DNA from: CAZFAT01 sp964517075
Lineage (GTDB): Bacteria; Acidobacteriota; Vicinamibacteria; Vicinamibacterales; SCN-69-37
Direction of reading: 5' to 3'
NCBI GenBank assembly: GCA_964517075.1
Contig: CAZFAT010000297.1
Coordinates: forward strand, 1 to 12,833
Length of the DNA: 12,833 nucleotides
Below are positions 1 through 6,523 of this stretch, in pieces. How positions within the stretch are numbered: the stretch's first letter is position 1; every line of letters begins with the position of its first letter. The notes beneath the pieces are model-generated. The model had not been told where the DNA came from. It ran no database searches and saw only the letters and a program-made list of their open reading frames with translations. The position numbers and the translations under genes are program-made.

Positions 1-2344
1 TGAGAGCCGCGGCGCTGCCTGCTGCCGGCGGCGCCGCGAGCAGCGCCGAGGCGAGCGGCGCGGCGGCGGACGCGACGAGGCGCGCGAGCGCCGCAACGGC
101 GTCGACACGCCGCGGCACCGGACCGGTCGTTGCAAGCTCGATGATCAACGGGCGCGAGGCTTGGCCGAGGCTGGCCAGCGCCTCGATCGCGGCGGCGCCG
201 AGCGCCGGCGGACCCGATCGAGCGGCGCGGACGATGGTCTCGCGCGCGGCCTCGAGCCGCCAGGCGCCTGCGAGCCGCACCGCCTGGAGCCGCACGGCGC
301 CATCGGTGTCATCGAGCAGTGGGAGGAGAGGCGTGAGCGCACCCGCCGGACGCAGGGTGCGATCGCGCGCCGCCCGCTCCAGGGCGGTCAGCACGCCCGC
401 GCGATCGGCTGCCGCGGCGCCGCTGCCTGTCGCCAGATCGAGAAGCAACCGCAGCTCGGACGGGCCGCCGAGATCGGCCATGCGGTCGAGGGCCTTCTGC
501 CGGAGCTCGCCGCGAATCGTCCCGGCGCGCCACTGCTGCAGGATCGGGCCGAGCGCGTCGCTCCGTCCGGCGCTGCGAACCGCCAGGATCAGGCGAGCCG
601 GATCGGCGCCGAAGTACGCTGGATCGGCCTGGACGCGCGGGAGCCACTCGCCGGCCAGTTCGCGCAGCGTGAGCCAGAGCGCAAAGTCCAGGTTGACGTC
701 GAGCGGTTGCCCGGCGACCGTCATCGCCAGCCGGGCCGCCTCGGCGGTGCCGGCCCGTCGCAACGCGTTCACCCCTTCCAGGCGCACTCGAGGATGCGCA
801 TCGTCGACGGCGGCGCCGAACAGCGCCAGCGAGCTGGGGAGCCGATCGGCCCAGTCGGATGCGACGCGCACCGCGCCCGCACGCACGCGGAAATCGCTCG
901 ACCGGAGCGCGGCAGCGAGCACGTCCGGCGCCGGGGTGTTCAGCCACTGGTAGACCCACAGCGCTTCGAGCAGGAGCGGGGCCTCAGCCGGATTTGCAGG
1001 GTCGATTCGGCTCGCCCACACGCCGAGTGACGGCAGCACGGCGGCGGCGCCGCGCCGCGCGAGCATCGGCCGCACGCGCTCGCGCGTGTATTGCTCCGGC
1101 CGCCGGAACGCCTCGAGCAACTCGGGCACCGTCGCGCGCTCGAGATCCAGCGGCGTCACCAGCGGACGACCCGTCGCCGTGATGCGCCAGATGCGACCGT
1201 GCCGCGTGTCGCGCCGCGGATCGCGGAAGTCCACCTCGCCGTGCTGGATGATCGGGTTGTACCAATCGGCGATGTAGATCGCGCCGTCGGGTCCCATCTT
1301 CACGTCCACTGGCCGAAAAGCCACGTGGCTGGAGGTGACGAGATCCTCGGTCTGCCGCGAGATGTAGCCGGATCCGGAGTCCTCGAGGCGGAACGAGTTC
1401 ACCCGATGACCGCGGAAGTCGTTGGTGATCAGGCGCCCCTGCCAGGTCTCGGGCAGATGACGGCCGGAGATCACCTCGAGGCCCGACTGCTTCGGCTGAC
1501 CGGGGTTCAAGCCTTTGAGGATGCGCGTCGCGCCGACCGCGGTCTCGTAGGTCGCGCCCGGAAACGCGTAGTTGATGCCCTGCGCGTTGGCCCCGTCGGT
1601 GAGGAACGTCTGGCCGTAGCGGTCGACGTGCAGGCCCCACATGTTGATGCCGCCGCGCGTGAAGACGTCGAGCGTCCGCCTGCGCGGGTCGAACTGCCAG
1701 ACGCCGCCTCCGAGGAGCCGCCGCACACCCCAGGGCGTCTCGACGTGCGAGTGGATGTAGATGGATTGCGCGAAGAACAGGTGCCCGCCCGGACCGAAGC
1801 GGAACGAGTGAATCAGGTGATGCGTGTCCTCAGTGCCGAAGCCGGACAGGACGACCGTGGACGTATCGGCGATTCGGTCGCCGGTCGTGTCCTCCAGGTA
1901 GAGCAGCTCCGAGGAGTTCGCGACGTAGGCGGCGAGATGCGGCACCGTGTCGTCGGGGGCGATGCCGGTCGGAATGAGCAGGTTGTCGGCGAACACCGTC
2001 GATCGGTCGGCCCGGCCGTCGCGGTCCGTATCCTCGAGGACGTAGATGCGGTCGCCGCGCGCCTGGCCCGGCTGGACCTGCGGGTACATCGCGGAGCCGA
2101 CGACCCACAGCCGGCCCGCCGCGTCGAAGTTCATGTGGATCGGCTTGCTGATCTCGGGCTCGGCGGCGAACAGATTGATCGAGAAGCCATCGGCTGGCTG
2201 GAGCGCCGCCAGCTCGAGCGCGGCGTCGGGATTCGGAATGTCGGTGAGGCCACGCTGGGCGGAGATGTCCGGACCCAGCCCGGCCGCGGCAGCCAGACCG
2301 GTTGCGGCGATCGTCAGAACACGCCGGCAGAATACGCGGATCAT
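1..2344 (-). CDS. PVC-type membrane-bound dehydrogenase, propeller plus HEAT-like repeats (partial, 3' end missing)
   Basis: The reading frame is open for 781 codons from the ATG at 2344 to the left edge, with no stop, so the C-terminus lies outside. Residues 1-29 form a Sec-type signal peptide (basic start, hydrophobic run, likely cleavage after ISA). Residues about 45-395 match the propeller of the Planctomycete-type 'putative membrane-bound dehydrogenase' family. Visible marks are two calcium-loop-like segments (DTDRDGRAD at 105-113, DTTGDRIAD at 152-160) and the hallmark VDVKMGPDGAIYIADWYNP near 346-364. From about 405 onward the protein is Ala/Leu/Arg-rich helical sequence resembling HEAT repeats. 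Family members often end in a haem-binding CxxCH domain; if present here it is off-window. The start overlaps the upstream SGNH gene by 4 nt (ATGA), with GGGAGG just before it. Role inferred: periplasmic oxidation, probably of a sugar or alcohol; substrate unknown. Confidence 0.85.
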   Translation of the reverse strand, partial: MIRVFCRRVLTIAATGLAAAAGLGPDISAQRGLTDIPNPDAALELAALQPADGFSINLFAAEPEISKPIHMNFDAAGRLWVVGSAMYPQVQPGQARGDRIYVLEDTDRDGRADRSTVFADNLLIPTGIAPDDTVPHLAAYVANSSELLYLEDTTGDRIADTSTVVLSGFGTEDTHHLIHSFRFGPGGHLFFAQSIYIHSHVETPWGVRRLLGGGVWQFDPRRRTLDVFTRGGINMWGLHVDRYGQTFLTDGANAQGINYAFPGATYETAVGATRILKGLNPGQPKQSGLEVISGRHLPETWQGRLITNDFRGHRVNSFRLEDSGSGYISRQTEDLVTSSHVAFRPVDVKMGPDGAIYIADWYNPIIQHGEVDFRDPRRDTRHGRIWRITATGRPLVTPLDLERATVPELLEAFRRPEQYTRERVRPMLARRGAAAVLPSLGVWASRIDPANPAEAPLLLEALWVYQWLNTPAPDVLAAALRSSDFRVRAGAVRVASDWADRLPSSLALFGAAVDDAHPRVRLEGVNALRRAGTAEAARLAMTVAGQPLDVNLDFALWLTLRELAGEWLPRVQADPAYFGADPARLILAVRSAGRSDALGPILQQWRAGTIRGELRQKALDRMADLGGPSELRLLLDLATGSGAAAADRAGVLTALERAARDRTLRPAGALTPLLPLLDDTDGAVRLQAVRLAGAWRLEAARETIVRAARSGPPALGAAAIEALASLGQASRPLIIELATTGPVPRRVDAVAALARLVASAAAPLASALLAAPPAAGSAAAL

Positions 2345-3354
2345 CGCCCTCCCCCGGTCCCGCGTTCAGATGCCGCCACCAGCGCGACGATCGCCTGTTC
2401 CTTCGCTTCGATCAGCGGATCGAACCTGGGAATCTCCACGGCGTTCGTGCCCTGTTCGCGCTGGCGGAACAGATAGAGATAGGTGACGTTCGCCGGCCGC
2501 CACCGATGAAAGAACAGCTGGTTCTTCTCGAGAATCAGCGCGCGCACCGCCGCCCACGGCTCATGCGCGGGATCGCGCCGGCCCGCGGCTGCGGAGAGCC
2601 AGGCCGGGTCGAACAGGGCGAGTGTGCGCGTCGGCGCCGTCCGCCCGACGATGTGTCTTGCCACGGCCAGGTAACCGGCGTCGGTCAGGTCCAGACCGTT
2701 CGCAAACAGCGCGGGACCGTCTGCGCGGGCTGGCGCGCGCATTGCGCTGAACAAGTCGATGCTGGCCAGGCCGCGGGCCGTCGCCAGCGACATGACGGCG
2801 GCCGCGTAGCGCGCGAGCGCCTGATTGCGCGCCGTGACGGCCGCAGGCGGCAGGGGCGACGTGGCCGCGTCGGCTGGCAGCGGCGTCATGAGCACGATCC
2901 GCCGGCCGGGCGACGCGAGATCGTTCAGCAGCCGCTCGTATTGCGCGGCGAAGACCGCCAGCCCCTCCTCGCCCGCGAACGACTCGTTGGCGCCGTAGGC
3001 AAGAACGACGAGGTCGGGCCGGACGTCCGAGACAGACGTCAGGAGTGTCTTGTAGCCCTCGGCCGGCTCGCCGAAGTACGCGCGGGCCTCGCCGCGAACA
3101 GTGTCTCCCGACCAGCCGAGGTTCCTGAACGTGAGCCGCTTGTCGGGATGCGCCAGCGTGAGCGCGGTCTCGATCAGGCCGACGCGGTACTCGCCCTCGA
3201 CGAACGCGCCGCCAATGAACACGATGCGGTCGCCGGAACGCAGGGCGATCGGAGGGGGTGGCGCGGTCTGCGGCGCCCGCGCCACGGTCCAGGCGGCCAC
3301 CGGGCCCGACAGGACGAGCGCAGCCAGCCCCCACGCGATCGACAGGCGGATCAC
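2341..3354 (-). CDS. SGNH/GDSL-fold secreted protein with degraded catalytic residues
   Basis: The protein has 337 aa. It starts at a GTG with AGGAG eight nt upstream. Residues 1-20 are a hydrophobic export signal or anchor. The SGNH blocks are recognisable in order: IVFIGGAF at 44-51 (block I), NLGWSGDT at 78-85 (block II), GANES at 121-125 (block III) and NGLDLTDAGY at 219-228 (block V). The fold is therefore clear, but the block I Ser is Ala50 (GGA instead of GDS), and the block V Asp and His are Asn219 and Asp222. Only Gly80 and Asn123 of the canonical set remain, so esterase activity is unlikely. The C-terminal 90 residues (WRPANVTYLYLFRQRE and around) lie outside the SGNH core. From memory, SGNH proteins with altered block I occur beside or fused to PVC-type dehydrogenases. 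Here the stop overlaps the dehydrogenase ATG, so the two are probably co-translated and may act together, perhaps by carbohydrate binding. Confidence 0.85.
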   Translation of the reverse strand: MIRLSIAWGLAALVLSGPVAAWTVARAPQTAPPPPIALRSGDRIVFIGGAFVEGEYRVGLIETALTLAHPDKRLTFRNLGWSGDTVRGEARAYFGEPAEGYKTLLTSVSDVRPDLVVLAYGANESFAGEEGLAVFAAQYERLLNDLASPGRRIVLMTPLPADAATSPLPPAAVTARNQALARYAAAVMSLATARGLASIDLFSAMRAPARADGPALFANGLDLTDAGYLAVARHIVGRTAPTRTLALFDPAWLSAAAGRRDPAHEPWAAVRALILEKNQLFFHRWRPANVTYLYLFRQREQGTNAVEIPRFDPLIEAKEQAIVALVAASERGTGGGR

Positions 3355-3387
3355 GGCGATGTCTCCTGTTGGAGTACGAACCGTCCG

Positions 3388-3393
3388 ATCCTA
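3388..3393 (-). promoter_or_regulatory. weak candidate -10 for the SGNH-dehydrogenase operon
   Basis: TAGGAT on the minus strand matches TATAAT at 4 of 6 positions and lies about 34 nt upstream of the GTG start. No convincing -35 hexamer is seen 16-18 nt further upstream, so this is only a suggestion. The SD AGGAG at about 3363-3367 is much clearer. Confidence 0.2.
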
Positions 3394-3449
3394 CCCCACG
3401 ACGTTCGCCGGCCGCGGGCGAAGAGCGGTCGCCGATGGCGGCAGCCTCC

Positions 3450-3475
3450 GTCACGCCGGTGACCTGGCCTGTCAC
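3450..3475. promoter_or_regulatory. candidate operator: GTCAC inverted repeat plus third half-site
   Basis: GTCAC (3450-3454), a 4-nt spacer GCCG and GTGAC (3459-3463) form a perfect 5-bp dyad. A further GTCAC follows at 3471-3475, 21 nt from the first, about two helical turns. The array sits directly upstream of the candidate -10 of the methylase gene, where a repressor or activator would act. It does not resemble the GACT/AGTC C-boxes of controller proteins, and no regulator gene lies nearby. Autoregulation by the methylase is possible but is inference. Confidence 0.35.
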
Positions 3476-3483
3476 GGCCGTCG

Positions 3484-3492
3484 TGTTACATT
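3484..3492 (+). promoter_or_regulatory. candidate extended -10 of the methylase gene, leaderless-type
   Basis: TGT followed by TACATT gives an extended -10 (TGn plus a 4/6 match to TATAAT). A start site 7-8 nt downstream would fall at about 3499-3501, on the ATG itself. No Shine-Dalgarno sequence precedes that ATG, which fits a leaderless transcript. There is no good -35, as expected for extended -10 promoters. Confidence 0.35.
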
Positions 3493-3500
3493 GCCGGCGA

Positions 3501-4334
3501 ATGAGTCGGCTGGCCGCCGCGCCTGATTCCGAAGTGCCCGCGGGGGCCGCCACGCCTGTCCGCCCCCCCCTGAAGTGGGCCGGCGGCAAACGCTGGCAGG
3601 TGCAGCACATCCTGCCGTTCTGGCGCGCGGCGGACAATCGCCGCCTGGTGGAACCCTTCGCGGGCGGCCTGGCGGTGACGCTGAGCCTGCTGCCCAGGCG
3701 CGCGCTGTTGAATGACATCAACCCGCACCTGATCAACTTCTACACCTGGTTGAAGCGTGGACTGATTGTCAAAGGCACGTTCGATCAGTCCGAGAAGGGG
3801 TACTACCGGGCCCGGACGCGTTTCAACCATCTGCTCGCCGCGGGCCAGGGGGACACCGCCGAATCGGCCGGGTTGTTCTACTACCTTAATCGCACGGGCT
3901 ACAACGGCCTCTGCCGTTTTAATCGCGGCGGCGCGTTCAACGTGCCGTTCGGACAGCATCCGCCCCTCAAGTACACGTACGACTTCACGGACTACATGTC
4001 CGTGTTCGCGGACTGGACCTTCAGCAGCACCCGCTTTCAGGACGTGCCGCTCGAGCCGACGGATTTCGTCTACGCGGATCCGCCCTACGACGTGGAGTTC
4101 ACCAAGTACTCGAAGGACGGCTTCGACTGGGACGACCAACTGGCCGCGGCCGAGTGGCTCGCACGGCATCCGGGGCCCGTGATTCTGTCGAATCAGGCCA
4201 CCAAGCGGATCCTGGCCGAGTACAAGCGTCTGGGCTTCGCGCTCAAGACGTTCAAAGCGCCACGGAAGATCAGCTGCACGGGAGACCGCAGCCCCGCCAT
4301 GGAAGTGCTGGCCACCCGCCACCTGCCGGTATGA
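3501..4334 (+). CDS. Dam-like DNA adenine-N6 methyltransferase (D12 class)
   Basis: The protein has 277 aa, the usual Dam length. Motifs run in alpha-group order. PPLKWAGGK at 22-30 and EPFAGG at 51-56 form the S-adenosylmethionine site. The target-recognition region carries NRTGYNGLCRFN at 130-141 and GGAFNVPFG at about 143-151. The catalytic DPPY is at 193-196. The NGLCR and FNVPFG segments closely match the parts of E. coli Dam that contact GATC (its Leu122, Arg124 and Pro134), so GATC is the predicted target; this is inference. The ATG at 3501 was chosen because the family's sequence begins about 20 residues later. An in-frame ATG at 3435 would add 22 residues that do not resemble the family. 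The gene is coupled by a 4-nt overlap to the PD-(D/E)XK-like gene, which argues for restriction-modification or defence rather than housekeeping methylation. It stands alone on the plus strand among minus-strand genes. Confidence 0.9.
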   Translation: MSRLAAAPDSEVPAGAATPVRPPLKWAGGKRWQVQHILPFWRAADNRRLVEPFAGGLAVTLSLLPRRALLNDINPHLINFYTWLKRGLIVKGTFDQSEKGYYRARTRFNHLLAAGQGDTAESAGLFYYLNRTGYNGLCRFNRGGAFNVPFGQHPPLKYTYDFTDYMSVFADWTFSSTRFQDVPLEPTDFVYADPPYDVEFTKYSKDGFDWDDQLAAAEWLARHPGPVILSNQATKRILAEYKRLGFALKTFKAPRKISCTGDRSPAMEVLATRHLPV

Positions 4335-4747
4335 GTCCAGGCAGCACGCGCACGGGCGGCGTTCTCGAGCGCATGATCCTGCCGGCGCTCGACCAGGGCG
4401 GCTACACCTACGAGACGCAAGTCCACCTCGGCCAGCGCCTGGGCCTCGGCAAACACGTCGTCGACGCGGTCGCGCACAAGGACGGCCGGCACATCCTCAT
4501 CTCGCTCAAGTGGCAGCAGGTGTCGGGCACGGCGGAGCAGAAAGTGCCGTTCGAAGTCATCTGCCTGCTCGACGCGCTCGCGGCCGGCCAGCACGAACAA
4601 GCGTACCTGGTGCTGGGTGGCGAGGGCTGGACGCTGCGCCCCTTCTACACCTCGGGGGGACTCAAGCCGTTCCTGGCGCATTCCGACAAGGTCGAGGTTG
4701 TCACGCTCGAAGGATTCGTGGGCCGCGCGAACCAGGGAAAGCTGTAG
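4331..4747 (+). CDS. small PD-(D/E)XK-like nuclease, putative restriction partner of the methylase
   Basis: The 138-aa protein starts at the ATG that overlaps the methylase stop (ATGA). No Shine-Dalgarno is seen, so translation probably depends on reinitiation. The layout fits a minimal PD-(D/E)XK core: helix Glu13 (GGVLERMILPAL at 9-20), Asp45 in the strand KHVVDAVAH, then ILISLKWQQ at 55-63 with Lys60, followed by GTAEQKVPFE with Glu69 and Glu75. The residue two before the lysine is Ser58 rather than Asp/Glu, so the acidic ligand may come from Glu69 or Glu75, as in swapped-active-site members. The strongly conserved-looking LKWQQVSGTAEQKVPFE stretch recalls a Pfam PD-(D/E)XK family I believe is PDDEXK_11. 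It is about half the length of DpnII or MboI. DNA cleavage and any GATC specificity are inference; a structure-specific or inactive nuclease is the alternative. Confidence 0.7.
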   Translation: MSPGSTRTGGVLERMILPALDQGGYTYETQVHLGQRLGLGKHVVDAVAHKDGRHILISLKWQQVSGTAEQKVPFEVICLLDALAAGQHEQAYLVLGGEGWTLRPFYTSGGLKPFLAHSDKVEVVTLEGFVGRANQGKL

Positions 4748-4802
4748 GTTGAATTGACGATCTTCGATCGGAGATTGACGATTGATTGAAGATTGAAGAT
4801 CA
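4748..4802. repeat. AT-rich ATTGA repeat tract between convergent genes
   Basis: Between the nuclease stop and the xdhC stop lies a short tract with base composition unlike the GC-rich surroundings. ATTGA occurs five times (from 4753, 4774, 4781, 4785 and 4792). A 9-nt direct repeat, ATTGACGAT, is at 4753-4761 and 4774-4782. GATCTTC (4759-4765) pairs with GAAGATC (4795-4801) as a 7-bp arm pair. The tract ends inside the xdhC stop codon. It could be a degenerate dispersed repeat, an insertion scar or a weak bidirectional terminator; no T-run supports the last. Confidence 0.6.
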
Positions 4803-5885
4803 AGTTCGCGCCGCCCCCAGCGGCCGCCCCGTCCCGCCGTGCCGGAGCTGGGTGATCTCCGCCATCACCGACAATGCAATTTCCGCCGGCGTGCGGCCGC
4901 CGAGGTCCAGACCGACCGGCGCGTGGATCGCGTACACGCGCGTGTCGTCAATCCCCGCCTCCCGCAGCATCTCCTCGATGAGCACCGTCTTGCGCCGGCT
5001 GCCGAGCAGGCCGATGTAGCGCGCGTCGGTCCGCACGGCGGCCATCACGCACTCGGCGTCGAGCTTGTGGCCGCGCGTGGCAATCACGAGGTAGGTCTGG
5101 CCGCGATAGTCGCACGACGCGATACTCGACGGGACATCGCCGTGAATCACGGTCGCACCGTCGAAGCGATCCGGTGTCGCGAACTCCGGCCGGTCCTCGA
5201 GCACGGTGACGTCGAAGTCGAGGAGCCGCGCCTGCCGTGCGATCGCGCGCGCAACGTGTCCGCCGCCGGCAATGACCAGCCGCGGCACACCCACGATCGG
5301 ATCGACCAGCAGGTCGTGCGCCTCGCCTATCGACACCAGCCGCGGCGGTCCCTGCCGAATCTGCGCGACCGCGGCCTCGCGCGCGCGGCCGTCCACAGCC
5401 GCGTCCGCGAACGATCCGACGAGATCGCCGGCGGCGTCCACCGCCACGCGGCCGTCGAACGCCCAGCCGCGGCCGTCGCGCCGCAGCCGGGTGACCAGCG
5501 CGAGCGCCGGCCCGCCGCGTGCCGCCTCCGCCGCCTCCGAGAGCAGATTCCGCTCGCCGCACACGAGGGCCGCCTCCCCCGCCTCGGCAAGAATCCACAT
5601 CGTCCCGCCGCAGACCAGCCCTGTGTTCCAGGCCAGGTCCTCGGTGAGCCGGTACTCGCGGAGCGACCGGCCGCCGCTGGCGAGCACCTCACCCAGCGCC
5701 AGGACGGCGTCGGCCTCCACGCAGCCGCCGCCGAGGGTGCCGAACGGCCGCGCGTGGCCGGTGGTGAGCACGAGCTTCGCGCCCACCGTCTGGGGCGTGC
5801 TGCCGTGAGTGCGTACGACGGTGGCAACGGCGAACGGTTGACCGGCCGCCGCCAGCTCGGCCATGCGCTCGTAGGGGGACGCCAT
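4800..5885 (-). CDS. xdhC: XdhC/CoxI-family molybdenum hydroxylase maturation protein
   Basis: The protein has 361 aa with both domains of the family. The N-terminal XdhC_CoxI domain shows THGSTPQTVGAKLVL at 26-40 and GTLGGGCVEADA at 49-60. The C-terminal Rossmann domain shows LVIAGGGHVA at 203-212, YIGLLGSRRK at 290-299 and HAPVGLDLGGRTPAEIALS at 321-339. XdhC-type proteins bind molybdenum cofactor, promote its sulfuration and deliver it to xanthine dehydrogenase-like enzymes in the cytoplasm. The mocA-like gene on the same strand 3 kb upstream supports that role, although no hydroxylase subunit is in the window. The start is uncertain: the ATG at 5885 lacks a Shine-Dalgarno and begins right after the T-run of a terminator-like hairpin; Met8 at 5864 is an alternative. 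The gene ends convergent with the nuclease gene. Confidence 0.9.
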   Translation of the reverse strand: MASPYERMAELAAAGQPFAVATVVRTHGSTPQTVGAKLVLTTGHARPFGTLGGGCVEADAVLALGEVLASGGRSLREYRLTEDLAWNTGLVCGGTMWILAEAGEAALVCGERNLLSEAAEAARGGPALALVTRLRRDGRGWAFDGRVAVDAAGDLVGSFADAAVDGRAREAAVAQIRQGPPRLVSIGEAHDLLVDPIVGVPRLVIAGGGHVARAIARQARLLDFDVTVLEDRPEFATPDRFDGATVIHGDVPSSIASCDYRGQTYLVIATRGHKLDAECVMAAVRTDARYIGLLGSRRKTVLIEEMLREAGIDDTRVYAIHAPVGLDLGGRTPAEIALSVMAEITQLRHGGTGRPLGAART

Positions 5886-5908
5886 GAAAAACGCCGGACG
5901 TGTCCGGC
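5886..5908 (-). terminator. hairpin plus T-run between the lipoprotein gene and xdhC
   Basis: On the minus strand GCCGGA, loop CACG and TCCGGC (5908-5893) form a perfect 6-bp GC stem, followed by GTTTTTC. This looks like an intrinsic terminator 31 nt after the lipoprotein stop. Its T-run abuts the annotated xdhC ATG, so it may also act as an attenuator. As DNA it is a perfect 16-bp palindrome and could instead be an operator. Confidence 0.55.
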
Positions 5909-5939
5909 AGCCTCAGGACCAGACTATAGGGCCAGAGCG

Positions 5940-6410
5940 CTATTTCGCCGGTGGGTCCGGAATGCTCACCTGCGCAACGACCTTGAGCGTGCCATCCGCC
6001 TGCCGCTGGCTCACGGCGAGCACGTGTCCCGACGTTGCGGTGATGCCGCCGGTGAACCGGCTGAGCGTGTACGCCATGTCACCACTCGTGCCCCACTTCA
6101 CGACCTCGAGCTTGAGATCCTTTCCGGCACCGGCGTTCAGCGCCTCGGTCCAGAACGCCTCAATGCCCGCCTGCGACTCGACCTTGCCCCGCGCGCTCAC
6201 GAACACGGCGTCGCTCGAGTACGTCGTCGCGGCCTTTGCGGCGTCGCCCGACGCCAGCGCGGCCACTGCGTCCTGAACGGCCTGCTCCACGCTCGTCTGC
6301 GTGATCGCCAGCGGAGGGGGCGGCCCCGACGGCTCAGGTGCGGGGCTGGCACACGCAGCGGCTGCGCACGCGATCAGAGTCGGAACGACGAGACGGAGAC
6401 GAATGGGCAT
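5940..6410 (-). CDS. putative lipoprotein with SnoaL/DUF4440-like (NTF2 fold) domain
   Basis: The protein has 156 aa. The ATG at 6410 has a strong GGAGGT four to five nt upstream and is preferred over an in-frame ATG at 6503, which would add 31 residues ahead of the signal peptide. Residues 1-14 form a lipoprotein signal with lipobox LIAC (Cys15; AAAC at Cys20 is an alternative), followed by a Pro-rich linker at 23-34. Residues about 40-155 fit a DUF4440/SnoaL-like cone: an N-terminal helix (VEQAVQDAVAALASGDAAKAATTYSSDAVF), a middle helix (AGIEAFWTEAL) and strands ending in LKVVAQVSIPDPP. This fold is used for small-molecule binding or catalysis; no catalytic residues can be assigned, so function is unknown. 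It lies 113 bp after the S9 gene and may have its own promoter. Confidence 0.8.
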   Translation of the reverse strand: MPIRLRLVVPTLIACAAAACASPAPEPSGPPPPLAITQTSVEQAVQDAVAALASGDAAKAATTYSSDAVFVSARGKVESQAGIEAFWTEALNAGAGKDLKLEVVKWGTSGDMAYTLSRFTGGITATSGHVLAVSQRQADGTLKVVAQVSIPDPPAK

Positions 6411-6451
6411 GAGACCTCCAGACACGCACAAGTGACAATGAGAACGCCCCG

Positions 6452-6481
6452 AGTATCCCGCGGCCACGGTGCGCGGCACAA
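6452..6481 (-). promoter_or_regulatory. weak candidate promoter for the lipoprotein gene
   Basis: In the 113-bp gap after the peptidase gene the minus strand carries TTGTGC (6481-6476), an 18-nt spacer and GATACT (6457-6452). They match the sigma70 hexamers at 3/6 and 4/6. The match is weak; read-through from the peptidase gene is equally possible. Confidence 0.22.
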
Positions 6482-6523
6482 GACGAAACGGCAGAACGAC
6501 CATCGCCCCGGTCCGATGCGTCC

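Noticed and set aside
3450..3475. C-protein box of a controller-regulated restriction system
   Set aside because: The GTCAC dyad lacks the GACT/AGTC pattern, and there is no small helix-turn-helix controller gene.
3258..3500. N-terminal extension of the methylase frame
   Set aside because: The frame is open upstream, but its translation is unlike the family and runs through the intergenic dyad and into the opposing SGNH gene. The ATG at 3501 gives the normal Dam length.
4748..4802. CRISPR or tandem-repeat array
   Set aside because: The units are only five to nine nt, irregularly spaced, and there are no spacers or cas genes.
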